NCBI GenBank assembly: GCA_032622095.1
Contig: CP136061.1
Coordinates: forward strand, 193,944,369-194,008,368
DNA length: 64,000 nucleotides
Direction: 5' to 3'
Source: Siphonodentalium dalli
Taxonomy: Eukaryota; Mollusca; Scaphopoda; Gadilida; Siphonodentaliidae
The translations under genes were made by a program, and so were the position numbers. Numbering within the stretch: the first letter of the stretch is position 1; every line of letters starts with the position of its first letter. Below are positions 21,338 through 33,618 of this stretch, in pieces. The notes below the pieces were generated by a model. It made no database searches, had not been told where the DNA came from, and saw nothing but the letters and a program-made list of their open reading frames with translations.

Positions 21338-22347
21338 TCTATTATATATTTTTGGAAGATCTGTGTGTGTGTGTGTCTGTGTGTTCGCGATGGACTCGAA
21401 AATGACCGAGCCGATTTCGATGAAACTTGGTATGTGGTGGTATTTTCGGCCGGGAACGGGCATAGGCCTATTAATTTTCAGATCCGAGGTCAACTTTTCA
21501 CGTGCCGAGGTCAAATCTGTTTTTACGCTGTGTTACGGGACTTTCATTTGAGTTCGGTGCTTACAAATCGATTCGAAACAGCGCGAATAATAAAATGCCA
21601 GTCATAATAATGACAGTGAGAATCTTTCGTGTTTCCTCTTTCCAACGATATATAATGCGTATGCACTGTCTGGAATCAGTACGGCTGACTCATGTTTAGA
21701 CGTTTCCGGTTTAGTCGGATCTCGAATTGTTGTTGTCGCGGTAGGCACACTTTTTTGCTTAATAAATACATTATGCGCGGATTTTTGGATTGACAATGTA
21801 GTCAGTTGTTGTTTCTGTATTATTTTGTTTCTATGTACACTGAAAGTCGCTCGCAAAATGATTTCATACGACGATACGATCGTGGTTTATGCCAAGTAAA
21901 AAGTGAAAAAAAAAGAAAAAATCGAGAAAAATAAATCATCTAGGATTGTATTCACAATGTTTCAGCAAAGCAATTCAACAAATAAAACATCCATCGCGAA
22001 CTAGGAACCTTCTCTGACACATACGAAGTTTCACTTGTCTTTAATATACATTTTTCGTGATATAGTGACTGTTTTTCAACAGGTGGTGCATGTTGTTAAA
22101 AATTGTACGGTTTAGATGTCAACGATTGTGATTGTGTGTACGGTTTATCTCAGAATCGTGTGGATAAATACTAACCTAATTTTCTTTTTAAATCGTTCTC
22201 TGTGATATACCACGTGATGTTGGATAAATAATAAATGTGACAAATCTAAATTTAATTGTTTTGTTCGTGATTTGGACTCCGGCAACAATAAAATTGCTTA
22301 TCTACTACATAATTATATACGTATAATTATGTAGGCCTATCTCAAGA

Positions 22348-22772
22348 CTCGTCCACGTACCTGTGTAAAACGTGCATGCGTAAGGGTGCGTATGGTTGAT
22401 GGGTCTATACGCATTACGCACGGTGTCAAGACCGTTCACAGACATGAATTAACTATCCGCTTGACTATTTATATAACATCTTCCTTATTTGTGCAATTTG
22501 TTTAATGGGTGAAAGAATAAAGTATTTGATTGTTTGACAAAATCATGACGCACTTGACAGACATCGTCTGTAGTTTAAACATATTGTATTTGCTCTAAAT
22601 AGTACATTAATATAAAATACATGTAATACATATATAGGCTATTTTAAAGGGATAGGAGGAGAAGTGCTAACCACTTAGATGATCCCTCCGTATATATATA
22701 GACCCATCGATCAGCCATTATATACGCACCCTTACGTGTACACGCATGCATTACGCAGGTCTGTGGACGAGC
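22348..22772. repeat. Inverted repeat inside the 2.69-kb element
   Basis: 22348-22410 pairs with 22697-22772 (CTCGTCCAC...GTGGACGAG, TAAGGGTGCGTAT, GATGGGTCTATA). It is probably a nested MITE, with about 290 bp between the arms. Confidence 0.6.
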
Positions 22773-23397
22773 CTTTACTGGGCGACCAATAGTTGATTAT
22801 TATGATTTTTATCTTCGGTTTGTTTACGAGTCTAGTGTTCTCTCCATCCTTACGGTCGTATCTGACCACTATAGGGGTCCAATACAAAGCCGAAAATGTT
22901 AAAATGCTGCATGTTTAAATTTACTATACACGTTTAAAAATATCTTGAAAACTAAAACTATATATCAGACCATGCAATTGTTTTCAAATATGAATTGAAC
23001 TCATTATTTAATTGTCTACGTTTTGTATTCTACTAGAAAAAAATAGCCTATTGTATGGTCCTTGGTCCTGTCGTGGCTTTGCGTATTAAGAGAACACTAT
23101 ATCGTGCAGTTTATGTTTTATCTTTTTACAGTTTTGTTTCATGTTTTCGGATTTTTGGTCCACGCATGTTCTGTTTGTTTTCGGTTTGTTCACAGGTAAG
23201 AAAAATCTATTATTGATTATTTGTGGTTGCCACAAACGCGCACACAGAATAAATAAATACATAAATAGACAAGACTCTGACTATAAATAGCGCAGGTGTG
23301 CTAAAATATAGTGAACGTGAACAGTTGAGTTTTCACAGACTGTATATACTTGCACAATTTGGCAATGAATCTTACTATACCTGAACATGATACTCAA

Positions 23398-23399
<2 letters not shown>

Positions 23400-23451
<52 letters not shown>
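23400..23451. repeat. AT microsatellite
   Basis: About 25 TA units. Confidence 0.95.
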
Positions 23452-23454
<3 letters not shown>

Positions 23455-24771
23455 GCCAAAATTCGCTATTAAGGCGACCGCTTCTTTTGTTCGATGAACT
23501 TAAGTTGACCATATATATATATATATTGGAACCGTTTCTGAAAGTCTGCCAGTGGGTAATCGCATGCCACTTACACCCAAACGCAAAACAATATTGACGA
23601 AAGTTTGGAATTGTCTACCTGATTTCACAATATTTATTCTGTCGGTCCCTTAATCGTGCGGAATAACCATGAACACGTGGTTACGGTCACATTCCCTGTG
23701 CGGAATATCACAGCAACAACGAGTTCATAATAGCATGCATTGTGGAAAACAAACATTCATTTGTTATATATATGAATTTTAACTCATAAACTTAAAAATG
23801 ACAGGTTTTCTGTAAAATATACGCCAAAGAACTGACAGAAGCCCAATAAACAGTACGTCTGAACCGTACACAACTAGGACATGAAATGTTGATCAACCGT
23901 ACACTAGCTGCATTCTAAACCGTACACAAAAATTCGTCGATGACCATCCAAAATATACTTTTTTCTACTATACAACACACCCGAATGGACAAATGGTTAC
24001 GGATTATTGTTTGATAAACATTACGAATTATATATGACCTGCAAGATTATAATTTTAAAAGGATAAAACACTTGTAAAACGGATTTGAAAGCGAATTTTT
24101 GCACAAAAATATACAAAATTCTCGATTCAATTGTGCTATAATCTAACAAAGTATGACATTTTATAACTCTGGTTAGTTTCCTGTGCACTGTTAACATATC
24201 CTGAACATATCCGACCAAGATTCCATTATGGTACGACAGTCTGAACATCTAAAATCAAGCATTTTAGTCGGTTGTATACCGTCGAGTTTCTGTCTTTGCG
24301 ACCAAACCGGAAACGTCTAAACATGAGTCAGCCGTACTGATTCCAGACAGTGGCGTATGTATCCGTTTTAGTTATCTGCCTCAATTATCAAGAACAAGTG
24401 GTACTATCTTCCATCAGGATAAAAACAATGCGTAACTTCTATGACGTCGTTAGAGTTCATAACGTTAGATGCCGCCGATGCATTTGACTGTTTCAGACGT
24501 CTTGGCGATATCTCGGACACCGATGGTAATTTATCTTTACGTTGAAACTTGATAATTAATGAGCGTGTGTATATGAGGCGCGTTTATATACTTGAGTGGA
24601 AATCAAATCGGGTTAAAATGTCAAATCGGGTAAAACCGGATGGATTTCGACGGGTACTTTTGTTCGGGCAGTGTTTTGGACGGGTCAAATCGTGACCCCA
24701 CTGACTTGACCTTGGCCTTCAAAATATACAATTCAAGGTCAAACCCCGGACGAAGTCGGGTCACCGACTAG

Positions 24772-25638
24772 TTGTATATATAGGGCGACAGACAGCAACG
24801 TATATCGACCGTTTTATTGTCTACTAATTTGTGTTCTGTCCGTTAAATTGTGATCGAAAGTACACGCAGACCCTCCCCCCCTCCATGTTAAATTGGTCAA
24901 CGAGCATTCACTTTGAACTCATCACCATCAGAATACAAATTTTATTGTGTATAATATCCAAAATTGTTTGATATTGTTCATCGGTCATTATTGTTTGCCC
25001 ATGGACCACACCATAAAGTACAGTTAAGAGATATAATTATCTCAAGTTGCCCCATGCCATGTATGCATGTGTATTAAACAGTTTAACCTGTGTAACTTGT
25101 GTACTGTGTATACCTTTCTTCGTGTTAGACCTGTAGACCATACGCCAATAGAAATATAATTTAGTAATGTATTTATACAGCTATCACACGCAGTTTAATG
25201 ACACATGCAATTATTATATGCATGTATATGAGGAGGGACTTTCCTTGGTGCCTGAATGACGCATTAAACTATATAATAGAAATTAAGCCCCCCCCCCCCA
25301 CCGCCGCCCAATTTTTTCCAAAGAAATCCGATAGTAATCTAGGTATCTATGTGTTGTGGCCTGGGCCTTAACTTGATATTTAAAAACAAAATGTGCTATG
25401 TTATTCAATCTTAGTCTATATTTCCACTGAGCTGTTCAAGTATAACACATTCCCCACAATACTGTGACATGAGTTGGCATTTTATGTCATTTTGGTCGAG
25501 GTAGTTCAATATTTCTGCAGCTGGGGGGGGGGGGGGGATATATATCATAATTTCCATACCTACCTACCGCAATTTTTTCACTCCGTTGTCGAAAACAGAC
25601 AACCTTTTTTGTTGGCCTAAAAGCGACGAACGAAAAAT
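24772..25638. other. Intronic stretch, nothing supportable
   Basis: Contains C and G homopolymers near 25290 and 25523; no ORF or repeat I can name. Confidence 0.3.
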
Positions 25639-26459
25639 GGGACTAACTTTAACACGGATTCCGGATCCGGATTTGGCCGAAAAAGTGTTTTTTCCCGGAT
25701 TCCGGATCCGGATCCGACCCACTTTTTTTAAATTGCTTTAAATCACTATTATGTGGCATTTACGCATTATATCACCGTTGTATGTGACATTATCAGCTAG
25801 ATAGATGTCCTATACCACGAATCCGGGCTTCCCATGTTTGCAAACAGACGACTGGCTCATACAAGTGAATCCGGATTGTTCTCGTTTGTTAATCCCGGAC
25901 TGGGTCACTTGTATCGTTACTCTCTCTCTCTCTATCTATCTATACATATATATATATCTCGTTTATTCGTTAGCCCCTGGTCATTCGAAATGTGGCGCGT
26001 GTGCATACTTGTCGTCTTGATTCAGTTCCGGAACGCAAATCCGGGTTATTATCGATCGATAATCTTAGACTCGGGTCTATGTCTCTCTCTCTCTCTCTCC
26101 CCCTCTGTCTGTCTGTCTGTTACTCTCTCCCGTCTCACCCTCTCTCGCTCTCTCATTCGTTCATTAACACCCGATCGTTGAGAGTGCAGATGTACGAACA
26201 GATCGCCTTGGTTCAGTTCCGGGAGTTAGTTGCTCCCTCTCGGCTCCTCTGTCTCTCGGGTCTCTCTCTCTCTCTCTCTCCCAGACACACACTCTCTCTC
26301 TCCATCTGTCTGTCTCTCTCACTCCCTCTAATCGATTTAACACGGATCTCCCCGGAACTGAACCAATGCGATTTGTAAGTGCATCTGCGCTCTGAACAAG
26401 AAGGGGATGTTGAACGAATGAGAGAGGGAGTGAGAGAGACAGACAGAGGGAGAGAGTGG

Positions 26460-26461
<2 letters not shown>

Positions 26462-26534
<73 letters not shown>
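26462..26534. repeat. GA microsatellite in the foldback loop
   Basis: About 36 uninterrupted GA units, part of a wider CT/GA-rich block (25920-26780). Confidence 0.95.
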
Positions 26535-26540
<6 letters not shown>

Positions 26541-27002
26541 TTCCGAGACCCGAGTGCCAGATTATCAATTGAGAATAAGCTGGATTCGATTCCCGGATTC
26601 GAACCAAATCGATGTGTATGTATACAGGGACACATGAACAAACAAGAGAGAGAGAGAGAGGGGGGCGATTGGGGGTTAATGAACGAATGAGAAAGAGAGA
26701 GAGCGAGAGAGAGACGGGGAGGGAGTAACAGAGGGGGAGAGGGGAGGGGAGGGCTAGTGGGAGAGAGAGAGACATAGACCCCAGTCTAAGATTATCGATC
26801 GAGAATAACCCGGATTTGCGTTCCGGAACTGAATCAATACGACAGGTATGCACAAGCGCCGCCTTTCGAATGACCAGGGGCTAACGAATAAACGAGAGAG
26901 ATAATTATATATAGATAGATAGTAACGATACAAGTGACCCAGTCCGGGATTAACAGGCGAGAACAATCCGGATTCACTTGTATGAGCCAGTCGTCTGTTT
27001 GT

Positions 27003-29127
27003 TACAATACACCAAATGATTTACATATAGGCCTCAGTGTTAACAAATCCCGCTGGTCTGTATTCGCATGTAAGCTTTGACCCTTAAAATTGAGAAAAAA
27101 ATGACATCGAAAAAAACACAAACACCTCCCATAAATTATTCGCCATTTGCACAGCCATAACCGTTTACCATGATTGTGGCTATATTTGATATTTCTTGAC
27201 GGGAAACACTTTTGTGCATTTTTTCGTGCACTTTTCATCCATGTATCATTGACCATTCAGCTGCCAGAATTTTTTTTATGCTGATCCTAGGGGAAATCAC
27301 TCTACTAATTTGTATTTGGTGTATTGTAACCTATAGGTTACAGTGAAGTAATTATTTCCCCATAGGCCTCAGTGTTAACATATAATGGCCTGCAGCCCTG
27401 ACTATCCAAGAATTGTGATAAATGAGAACATGGTCACCGGAATTGGCATCTGCGCAAAGTTTCTGCATGAAAAAAATCACATCGTCGAACATGGAATGTA
27501 CCTCTAAATTTGGGATTTATAATCGAGAGTCAGAATTGCATGAAAAAAATATTGACATTTTTTACCTCACACCAAAAAAATCAAATCTAGGAACCACGTG
27601 CTTAACAATGTGCCAATGTTTTGTTTGGAGTCTGAAATTTCAAGAGGAGTGATTGCATGTATTTTATATGTTTAAATATCGAAACTACTATTAACCAACC
27701 AGAGCCCAGAATTGTTTTAATTCTCTCCTGCATCTTGGTCCAAAATCCGTTGGAGGGCGCTACCAATCGAATTACTTCACTGTAACATATAGTGGTCACT
27801 GGAAAGACAACGAAGTCGCCCAAACGATATTAAATTGCGTCCATTTATATACCCACGTCAAAATAAATAAATTTGATTCGAAACATGTCTGTGTTCTTAC
27901 TTTATTAACCCTTTTCTGTCACCACCCATAGCTGAATTTGCAAAAAAATTACCTTCACTTGAATGTCAATTTTTTTCATTTTAGCTGAATTTTGGCAAAG
28001 TAAACAATTACGATGTACATACAGGTTGTCGATCTGATAGCTTGTAGATACCACTTCCAGAAAATATGCCATACGATTCGCTAGGCGAATTGGGCGCACT
28101 TAGGTTTCACATTGGGCGCAGTTACACAATTTTCGAAAAAAATCGACAGAAAACCAAAATTGTCCCTTCACAAGAATATATTTATTGGCGGAAATCTGTG
28201 CGCGTTGGATAGTCGAACCATTTCTGTAAACTTCCAGTGTAGGCTTTTTTGTCAACCTGTCATCTAACAGGGGCAATTCAACTTCGTTTGACCCGAATCT
28301 GGTCGGATTTTGCATCATATGTTAGGGTATGGTTCAGACTGACGTCACGCTTTACTCTCATGTTGTGCCCAAACCCGAAAAATCTGCCTTGGCGTTCATC
28401 TACGTTGTCGGGCGCCAACAAATATGGTCTCACATTCATTAAAGGGGCATCATTGGGCCCAAAAATAGGTCGAAAATGGTAATTTTCGGTTCTACAACGA
28501 GAAGCAGAAATAGCATCAGAGGGGTTAATTTGTAATTTTATTGGACGGCCCCGGCGCCAAATAAGCTGTCGTATCGCGTGCTTTATGATTCCAATTTGTT
28601 TCATGGGCATATATAATGAGCACGGGACTTGTTTCAGAGCAGAAATCTGAAAAACGACCATTTTTCACTATAGGTTACAATACACCAAATGATTTACATA
28701 GGCCTCAGTGTTAACAAATCCCGCTGGCCTGTATTCGCAGGTAAGCTTTGACCCTGCACGAGTATTTAAAATTGAAGAACGTCCTTTTAGACACACAGAA
28801 ATGTGCCCAAAAGTACTTGTAAACGTGGTGGATCACACTGCAGATTGACAAACGTCACACTACCCTTAAAATTGAGAAAAAAATGACATCGAAAAAAACA
28901 CAAACACCTCCCATAAATTATTCGCCATTTGCACAGCCATAACCGTTTACCATGTGGCTATATTTGATGTTTCTCGACGGGAAACACTTTTGTGCATTTT
29001 TTCGTGCACTTTTCATCCATGTATCATTGACCATTCAGCTGCCATAATTTTTGTTATGCTGATCCTAGCTTGGGGGTCCCAGGGGAAATCACTCTACTAA
29101 TTTGTATTTGGTGTATTGTAACCTATC
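27003..29127. mobile_element. Composite insertion with two direct MITE copies at its ends
   Basis: 27002-27334 and 28673-29127 are direct copies, each with termini GTTACAATACACCAAAT and ATTTGGTGTATTGTAAC; the first lacks about 115 internal bases. Between them a second TIR unit (27336-27790, TIR GGTTACAGTGAAGTAATT) is followed by 880 bp including a 127-codon minus-strand ORF of unknown meaning. Relatives of the second unit lie at 33049-33310 and 35455-35510. Confidence 0.65.
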
Positions 29128-29604
29128 CATGGGAAGCCCGGATTCGTGGCTGGGACCTCTATCTAGCTGATAATGCCACATACAACTGTGATATAATTCG
29201 AAAATGCCACATAATAGTGATTTAAAGCAATTTAAAAAAGTGGGTCGGATCCGGATCCGGAATCCGGGAAAAAGCACTTTTTCGACCAAATCCGGATCCG
29301 GATCCGAATCCGGGTTAAAGTTAGTCCCAAGAAAAATCAACTCACAAAAGTCGTCTAATCGTGCAATTTCGAGCTATAGGACCTTAACCTACTATTAAAT
29401 ACATTAAGGAACATATTTTTTTGAGAAATATAAACCTGCGTTATTTTTTTAATGTTATAAAGTTCCCAGTCATAACATCAAAAAGTTCACAGATTTTGAA
29501 CTGGTGGAATATGTTCTCAACAGGCATAGTCATGTTGAGTAGGGATTTATGACATGATCTAGCAACCGTAGTCACATGCAACTACAGCCCAATTTTTTTT
29601 AATA

Positions 29605-30379
29605 GAGACCTTTCGCAAAATGACGAATATACGATAACGGATATGGAAATATCCAGCCAGTATATAGCCAAAATTCGACCTTTACGCACGGGGGTTCTTA
29701 TTTTAGACGAAATACTCCCCACGCAGTGACGCAGTTTAATTATGTGCAGATGTGCCAATAATGTGCCATCGGTCCTGCTTGGGGACGCTCTAACATTATC
29801 CGTGTGGTATATTACACACGGATAAGAACATGGGATATGAAAGAGACACACATTACTTTTTTCATCAAATACATAACTGAATAAAGTGGGTCATATGCCG
29901 TCTCATCAATTAGAGCACAATCCCATTGTTGCAACCGTTCCCTTATTTTTTGTAAAGTACACCAATTCCCAAGGCTGGCGAAGGAATAGTTTAATGATTA
30001 TCCCATTGTTAGGCACCCGCAACTCATAACAAACAAATCGCACCCGTGGGCGCTTCAAAGTGGGAACAGTCCGTCTTGTTTCGGACATATCTATTCACAT
30101 TCAGTTCATGTTAATCACGTTTTTGGGCGTAGCTAACCGGCTATTGTGTCCAATCGCGACCAGCGCACGGCACATTTCCAGTTTATTACATTATGTGTGA
30201 TCAATTGTGCTCTAAGTCGGTCAGAGCACGCGAATTGTCTCCGACTCGATTGATTCTGGTAAAGAACAATTCTTGTGCTTTACTTAGCCATCGTAGGTAA
30301 ATTGCGATGGTGCATGTCAACCTTACTAGGAAAATATATCCTATCCGTAACCGTAATAGTGAATTTTGCGAAAGGTCTC
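29605..30379. mobile_element. 775-bp TA-flanked MITE (Tc1/mariner-like)
   Basis: TIR GAGACCTTTCGCAAAAT at both ends, flanked by TA (29603-29604 and 30380-30381), with similar sequence continuing inward (AACGGATATGG versus AACCGTAATAG). Interior has no transposase. Its right end is 16 bp from the splice donor of the death-domain exon. Confidence 0.7.
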
Positions 30380-30395
30380 TATTGGTGAAACATAC

Positions 30396-30729
30396 CTTCG
30401 ACTGCTTGGTCAATCAAAGTGATACACTGCGGTCGTTGATGTCTGGATATTACATCTCTCAGAACAAACATTGTAGCCGCTTCCTCGTCCGATGCCCATT
30501 TCTCGAGGATTAACTTAGCAGGAAAATCTTGACGAAGCGCCGCTGTTGCAACCAACTGTTCTGTGAGACTTCTATCAAGTCCGAGATCTTCTGCAAGCGT
30601 TTCGGAATTGGAAACACCATGTGGTCGTAAAATAACTTCCCTGTTAAAGTACTCCGCTAACTTCCCGAATAGTTTGTTCTTGAACTCCATCGCTGGAATA
30701 TCCAGATTGCGATTATTATTTATAGCCAT
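30396..30729 (-). CDS. Death-domain protein, first visible coding exon
   Basis: 334 bp from the ATG at 30729 to an AAG|GTATGT donor, ending in phase 1. The 111 codons contain a death-domain-like six-helix pattern: SETLAEDLGLDRS, then FPAKLILEKWASDEEAA with the conserved Trp, then MFVLRDVISRH and CITLIDQAVE. Death domains mediate homotypic contacts in apoptosis and innate-immune adaptors (FADD, MyD88, TNF receptors and others). The particular family is unclear. The ATG is chosen because it opens the folded region; an acceptor-like CTGCAG lies 22 bp upstream and the frame stays open for 12 codons, so a further upstream exon is possible. The donor phase fits the exon at 20130-20320. Confidence 0.72.
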
Positions 30730-32084
30730 TGTGTGTAATAGCGGGAGAAAGCTGCAGAATCCCAAACAATTGTGTTAGTCACATCTTGCCGAAGGTTTTG
30801 GTTTCAGAATACACGTGTTGTATCCTAACATTCCAGGCAGATGACAACATACTTAAGGCGGGCAGTCTGTTATCGATCTCCCACCCTGTCCAATCGCCTG
30901 TCTACCATTTTCACGTGACTGTGCGTCGCTATCGATTTTACCTGTATATATTGTGAACGACATGGTTGGTGACTCACTGAGATGTACCCCGGACATATCA
31001 TGCAATTACACAATCTGTTTTCGCCCAGTTGAGACGACTTGTTCAGAAATCGAAATGTTTACTTCCGCATCAGGGTGCATGATTGCATGTAGTTAATGAA
31101 TGCACAATTCCATGCATTGTTTATACGCAGTATATATATATATATTCGGCCAAAACGTATATACTCGGAGCTGGATCTTATAACAGTTATCCGGTTCACT
31201 GAAGACTACAATATTGAGACATATAATATCATGTATACTACGTAACATGCGTCGACGCACAGGCATGAACACAAAACCTCTTTTCATATTCATTTTATAA
31301 CAACAAGTGCTACCTTCAGCACACATCTCGTGGTATTAAATTGAAGTTTATTATCATGTTTTGCACAACAGAAATGTATTCATTCGAGCGAAGCGATGGT
31401 TTTTGTACATCTAGACACCGATTAACCCACCCATGCGAAGGTACCACGAAATATGAAAAACTGCCTTCGACACCAATGTTTTGAACTTAGATTTCTCTAT
31501 GAATAGCAAGTATTGGGTATCACATGATGCAGTGGAATACTGCGCATCCGTATAATGGCTGTGGTAATACGAATACCGACGTGGCGAACACACAAACCGC
31601 ATACATGTATATATCGACGCCCATGAAAACAGCTAGAAAACAAATAGATTAGGTGTTTACAATAACATATTCGAGTTCAAGCTGATTTATTCCATGCATA
31701 TAATGGGGCGTATCTTGTATCAAAACGTAGGATTAGATATGGGGATTGTAATTTTTCTAAATATTTCCACAACTCGGTGAATTGTGACAGAAATTCGCTT
31801 CTCGTAAACAAAAATAGTAGCAGCACTGCCATACACAAAATACGAATATACACCGTGCATCAGATAACACATCAAACGTATGACGTGGTGGGCGGGTGAA
31901 CAAAAGCATTTTTCCCCCGCAACTAAAAAAAATTTCCTCGATTTCATTTTGCTCTATTACTAGTATTCTTAATTTTCGAGTCACCGATTATTTGTTTTAT
32001 AGTCCCTTGATAGACGGTGTTAATAATTATCCATGCCATAAAATATCATTAAAATAATATAATTCATCACCATTTGGAACGTCT
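30730..32084. other. Upstream flank of the death-domain exon, nothing supportable
   Basis: May hold the promoter, but I see no convincing element. A short AT repeat is near 31132-31145. ORFs up to 77 codons are unrecognised. Confidence 0.3.
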
Positions 32085-32455
32085 GTGTCTCAGAAGGTGC
32101 CCATATATAGGGTAATAGAAAATGGCTTAAATCATAAAATCATTTTCCCCATTATGGCTCACAGAATTTAACATAATTCAAACTATAGTTTATTTTCATT
32201 CGAATGGGAATAACTCTATATCTAAATATATAGTGCTATTCCTCTTCCATTGAAAATGATATACTTTTTGTAGAAACATCAGCACAGAACAGACGCCGGT
32301 TTCTGAGCAAAAACAATATGTTCAGAGTTTATTTATACATCGAATAAGTTGAAAAAACAATGTTTTTGAGCTTCCTCTTTCAAATGGTATATACTATGGC
32401 ATATATTTTGTATAATGTGATCTGGGGTTCGAAAATTAAGTGGGCCTTTAAAACT
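32085..32455 (+). repeat. Dispersed ~380-bp repeat, copy 1
   Basis: Matches 59119-59490 in the same orientation: GGCTTAAATCATAAAA, CATTGAAAATGATA-like, GTGATCTGGGGTTCGAAAAT and TAAGTGGGCCTTTA. Contains short internal inverted repeats around GGAATAAC/GTTATTCC. Confidence 0.75.
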
Positions 32456-32880
32456 TAGGAATAATGTTAGCTAACATCCATATTACGTGCAAGCAGTCAG
32501 ACTGAGTCAGTACTTAGTATCTTGTTATATTTACACACTAAGTGTTGTCATCACTAAATCCAGCATTCTGATTGGTCGGCGCCCACGTGGCTAGTTGCAG
32601 TTATTTCTCGGTGAATTCATGCGCAACGCCTCATAACACCAAGCTCATAACACCATCGATACGTCATTGGGTTTGGAAAGACGAACGCGTAATGTTTTGG
32701 GCGCATTTGGACTCGCGCAGGATTGACTTAATACATCATCGGGTTTCAATATGAAGAGAAATTGTTCCTATTAACTTTTGCCAAGGGTGCTATTGTGTAT
32801 TTTGGGCTGATCTTGTCACGGTACACTTTTTGATTTAAATACATTTACAAAAGTGGCCTTTTCGCTAAATGTATATAAAT

Positions 32881-33025
32881 ATAAGGATTAACTGTCATGT
32901 GGACTATTTTTATGGAGATGTAACCGTGAGGTAAGTGGTCATAACTTGGGTTTTACACAAGTTATGTCCACTTACCTCACGGTTGCATCTCCATAAAAAC
33001 AGTCCACATGACATTTAATCCTTAT
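32881..33025. mobile_element. 145-bp hairpin MITE
   Basis: A near-complete inverted repeat, ATAAGGATTA to TAATCCTTAT, with a short loop around 32950-32960; the stem has only a few mismatches. Could fold into a long hairpin RNA. Confidence 0.8.
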
Positions 33026-33048
33026 GTAAATTACTGTCATATTAAAAT

Positions 33049-33310
33049 CATAGGTTACAGTGAAGTAATTCGATTGGTAGCGCCCTCCAACGGATTTTGG
33101 GCCAAGATGCAGGAGAGGGCCCTGGTTGGTTAATTGTAGTTTCGATGTTTAAACATATAAAATACATGCAATCACTCCTCGTCACATTGATTGAAATTTC
33201 AGACGCGAAAAAAATCATTGTCGCATTATAAAGCACGTGCTTCCCAGATTGAATTTATTTTAGGTGTGAGATAAAAAAAAAATGCAATTGACTCTAGATT
33301 ATAAATAAAA
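33049..33310 (-). repeat. Half copy of the GGTTACAGTGAAGTAATT element
   Basis: Reverse-complement match to 27540-27790, including GCGCCCTCCAACGGATTTTG and ATACATGCAATCACTCCTC. Confidence 0.75.
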
Positions 33311-33618
33311 AATTTAAAGATACGGGCGGCATTGGCGGTGGGTATATGCTGTTAAAATATTAGCCTCGGTCAGAAACCGCCATAAACAGAAATAATAGTA
33401 AAATATAGATAGACTTTGTTCTCATACCAATCAGAAATATGGCATAAACAGTATGTTATTGTCAAATGGTTTTCCTTTGTTATATAAACAAAAGCAGAAA
33501 ACGTTACAGAACCTGGCTTTTGTTTAGATCCGGATATGGTAAACATAGAGAGCATTTTTGTTACTGTTTTCCTTATATGGAAATAATAAAGAGCGTTATA
33601 TCATTTGTGTGTGATTAA

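Larger units (their letters stand above)
21664..24352. mobile_element. 2.69-kb TIR element with 7-bp target duplication
   Basis: About 54-bp TIRs (21664-21717 and 24299-24352) start CACTGTCTGGAATCAGTACG and are identical for about 49 bp. Flanks are GCGTATG on both sides (21657-21663 and 24353-24359). Interior has no long ORF, so it is non-autonomous. A 6-7-bp duplication is unusual; Dada elements are one known possibility, hAT (8 bp) another. The superfamily is undetermined. Confidence 0.8.
21338..24771 (+). mobile_element. Non-autonomous Helitron, copy 2, interrupted by a TIR element
   Basis: Starts directly after the CTAG of copy 1 in head-to-tail order with the same TCTATTATATAT start. 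It ends with the same hairpin and CTAG followed by T at 24772. A 2.69-kb element (21664-24352) splits it, leaving about 745 bp of Helitron. Confidence 0.7.
25639..29328. mobile_element. Long foldback element split by a nested insertion
   Basis: Outer arms 25639-25830 and 29129-29328 pair, with GGGACTAACTTTAAC and repeated GGATCCGGATCCG. Inner arms 25831-26085 and about 26760-27002 pair too. The two parts of the right arm are separated by 27003-29127, which therefore entered after the inverted structure formed. The loop is rich in CT/GA repeats. Ser/Leu- and Glu/Arg-rich ORFs here come from simple repeats. A related fragment is at 57530-57790. Confidence 0.8.

Noticed and set aside
20743-21551. 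ORFs with Cys/Leu/Ser and repeated FDETWYV peptides
   Set aside because: They repeat with the Helitron blocks in several frames and have no domain.
25805-26966. Ser/Leu-rich and Glu/Arg-rich ORFs up to 229 codons
   Set aside because: They come from CT/GA simple repeats in the foldback loop and occur on both strands.
28278-28661. 127-codon minus-strand ORF in the composite insertion
   Set aside because: Open for its length but inside repeated DNA, with no motif I know; not called as a gene.
27003-29127. Direct repeats at the ends as LTRs of a retrotransposon
   Set aside because: Each copy has its own inverted termini and no polyprotein lies between; two MITE insertions explain it better.
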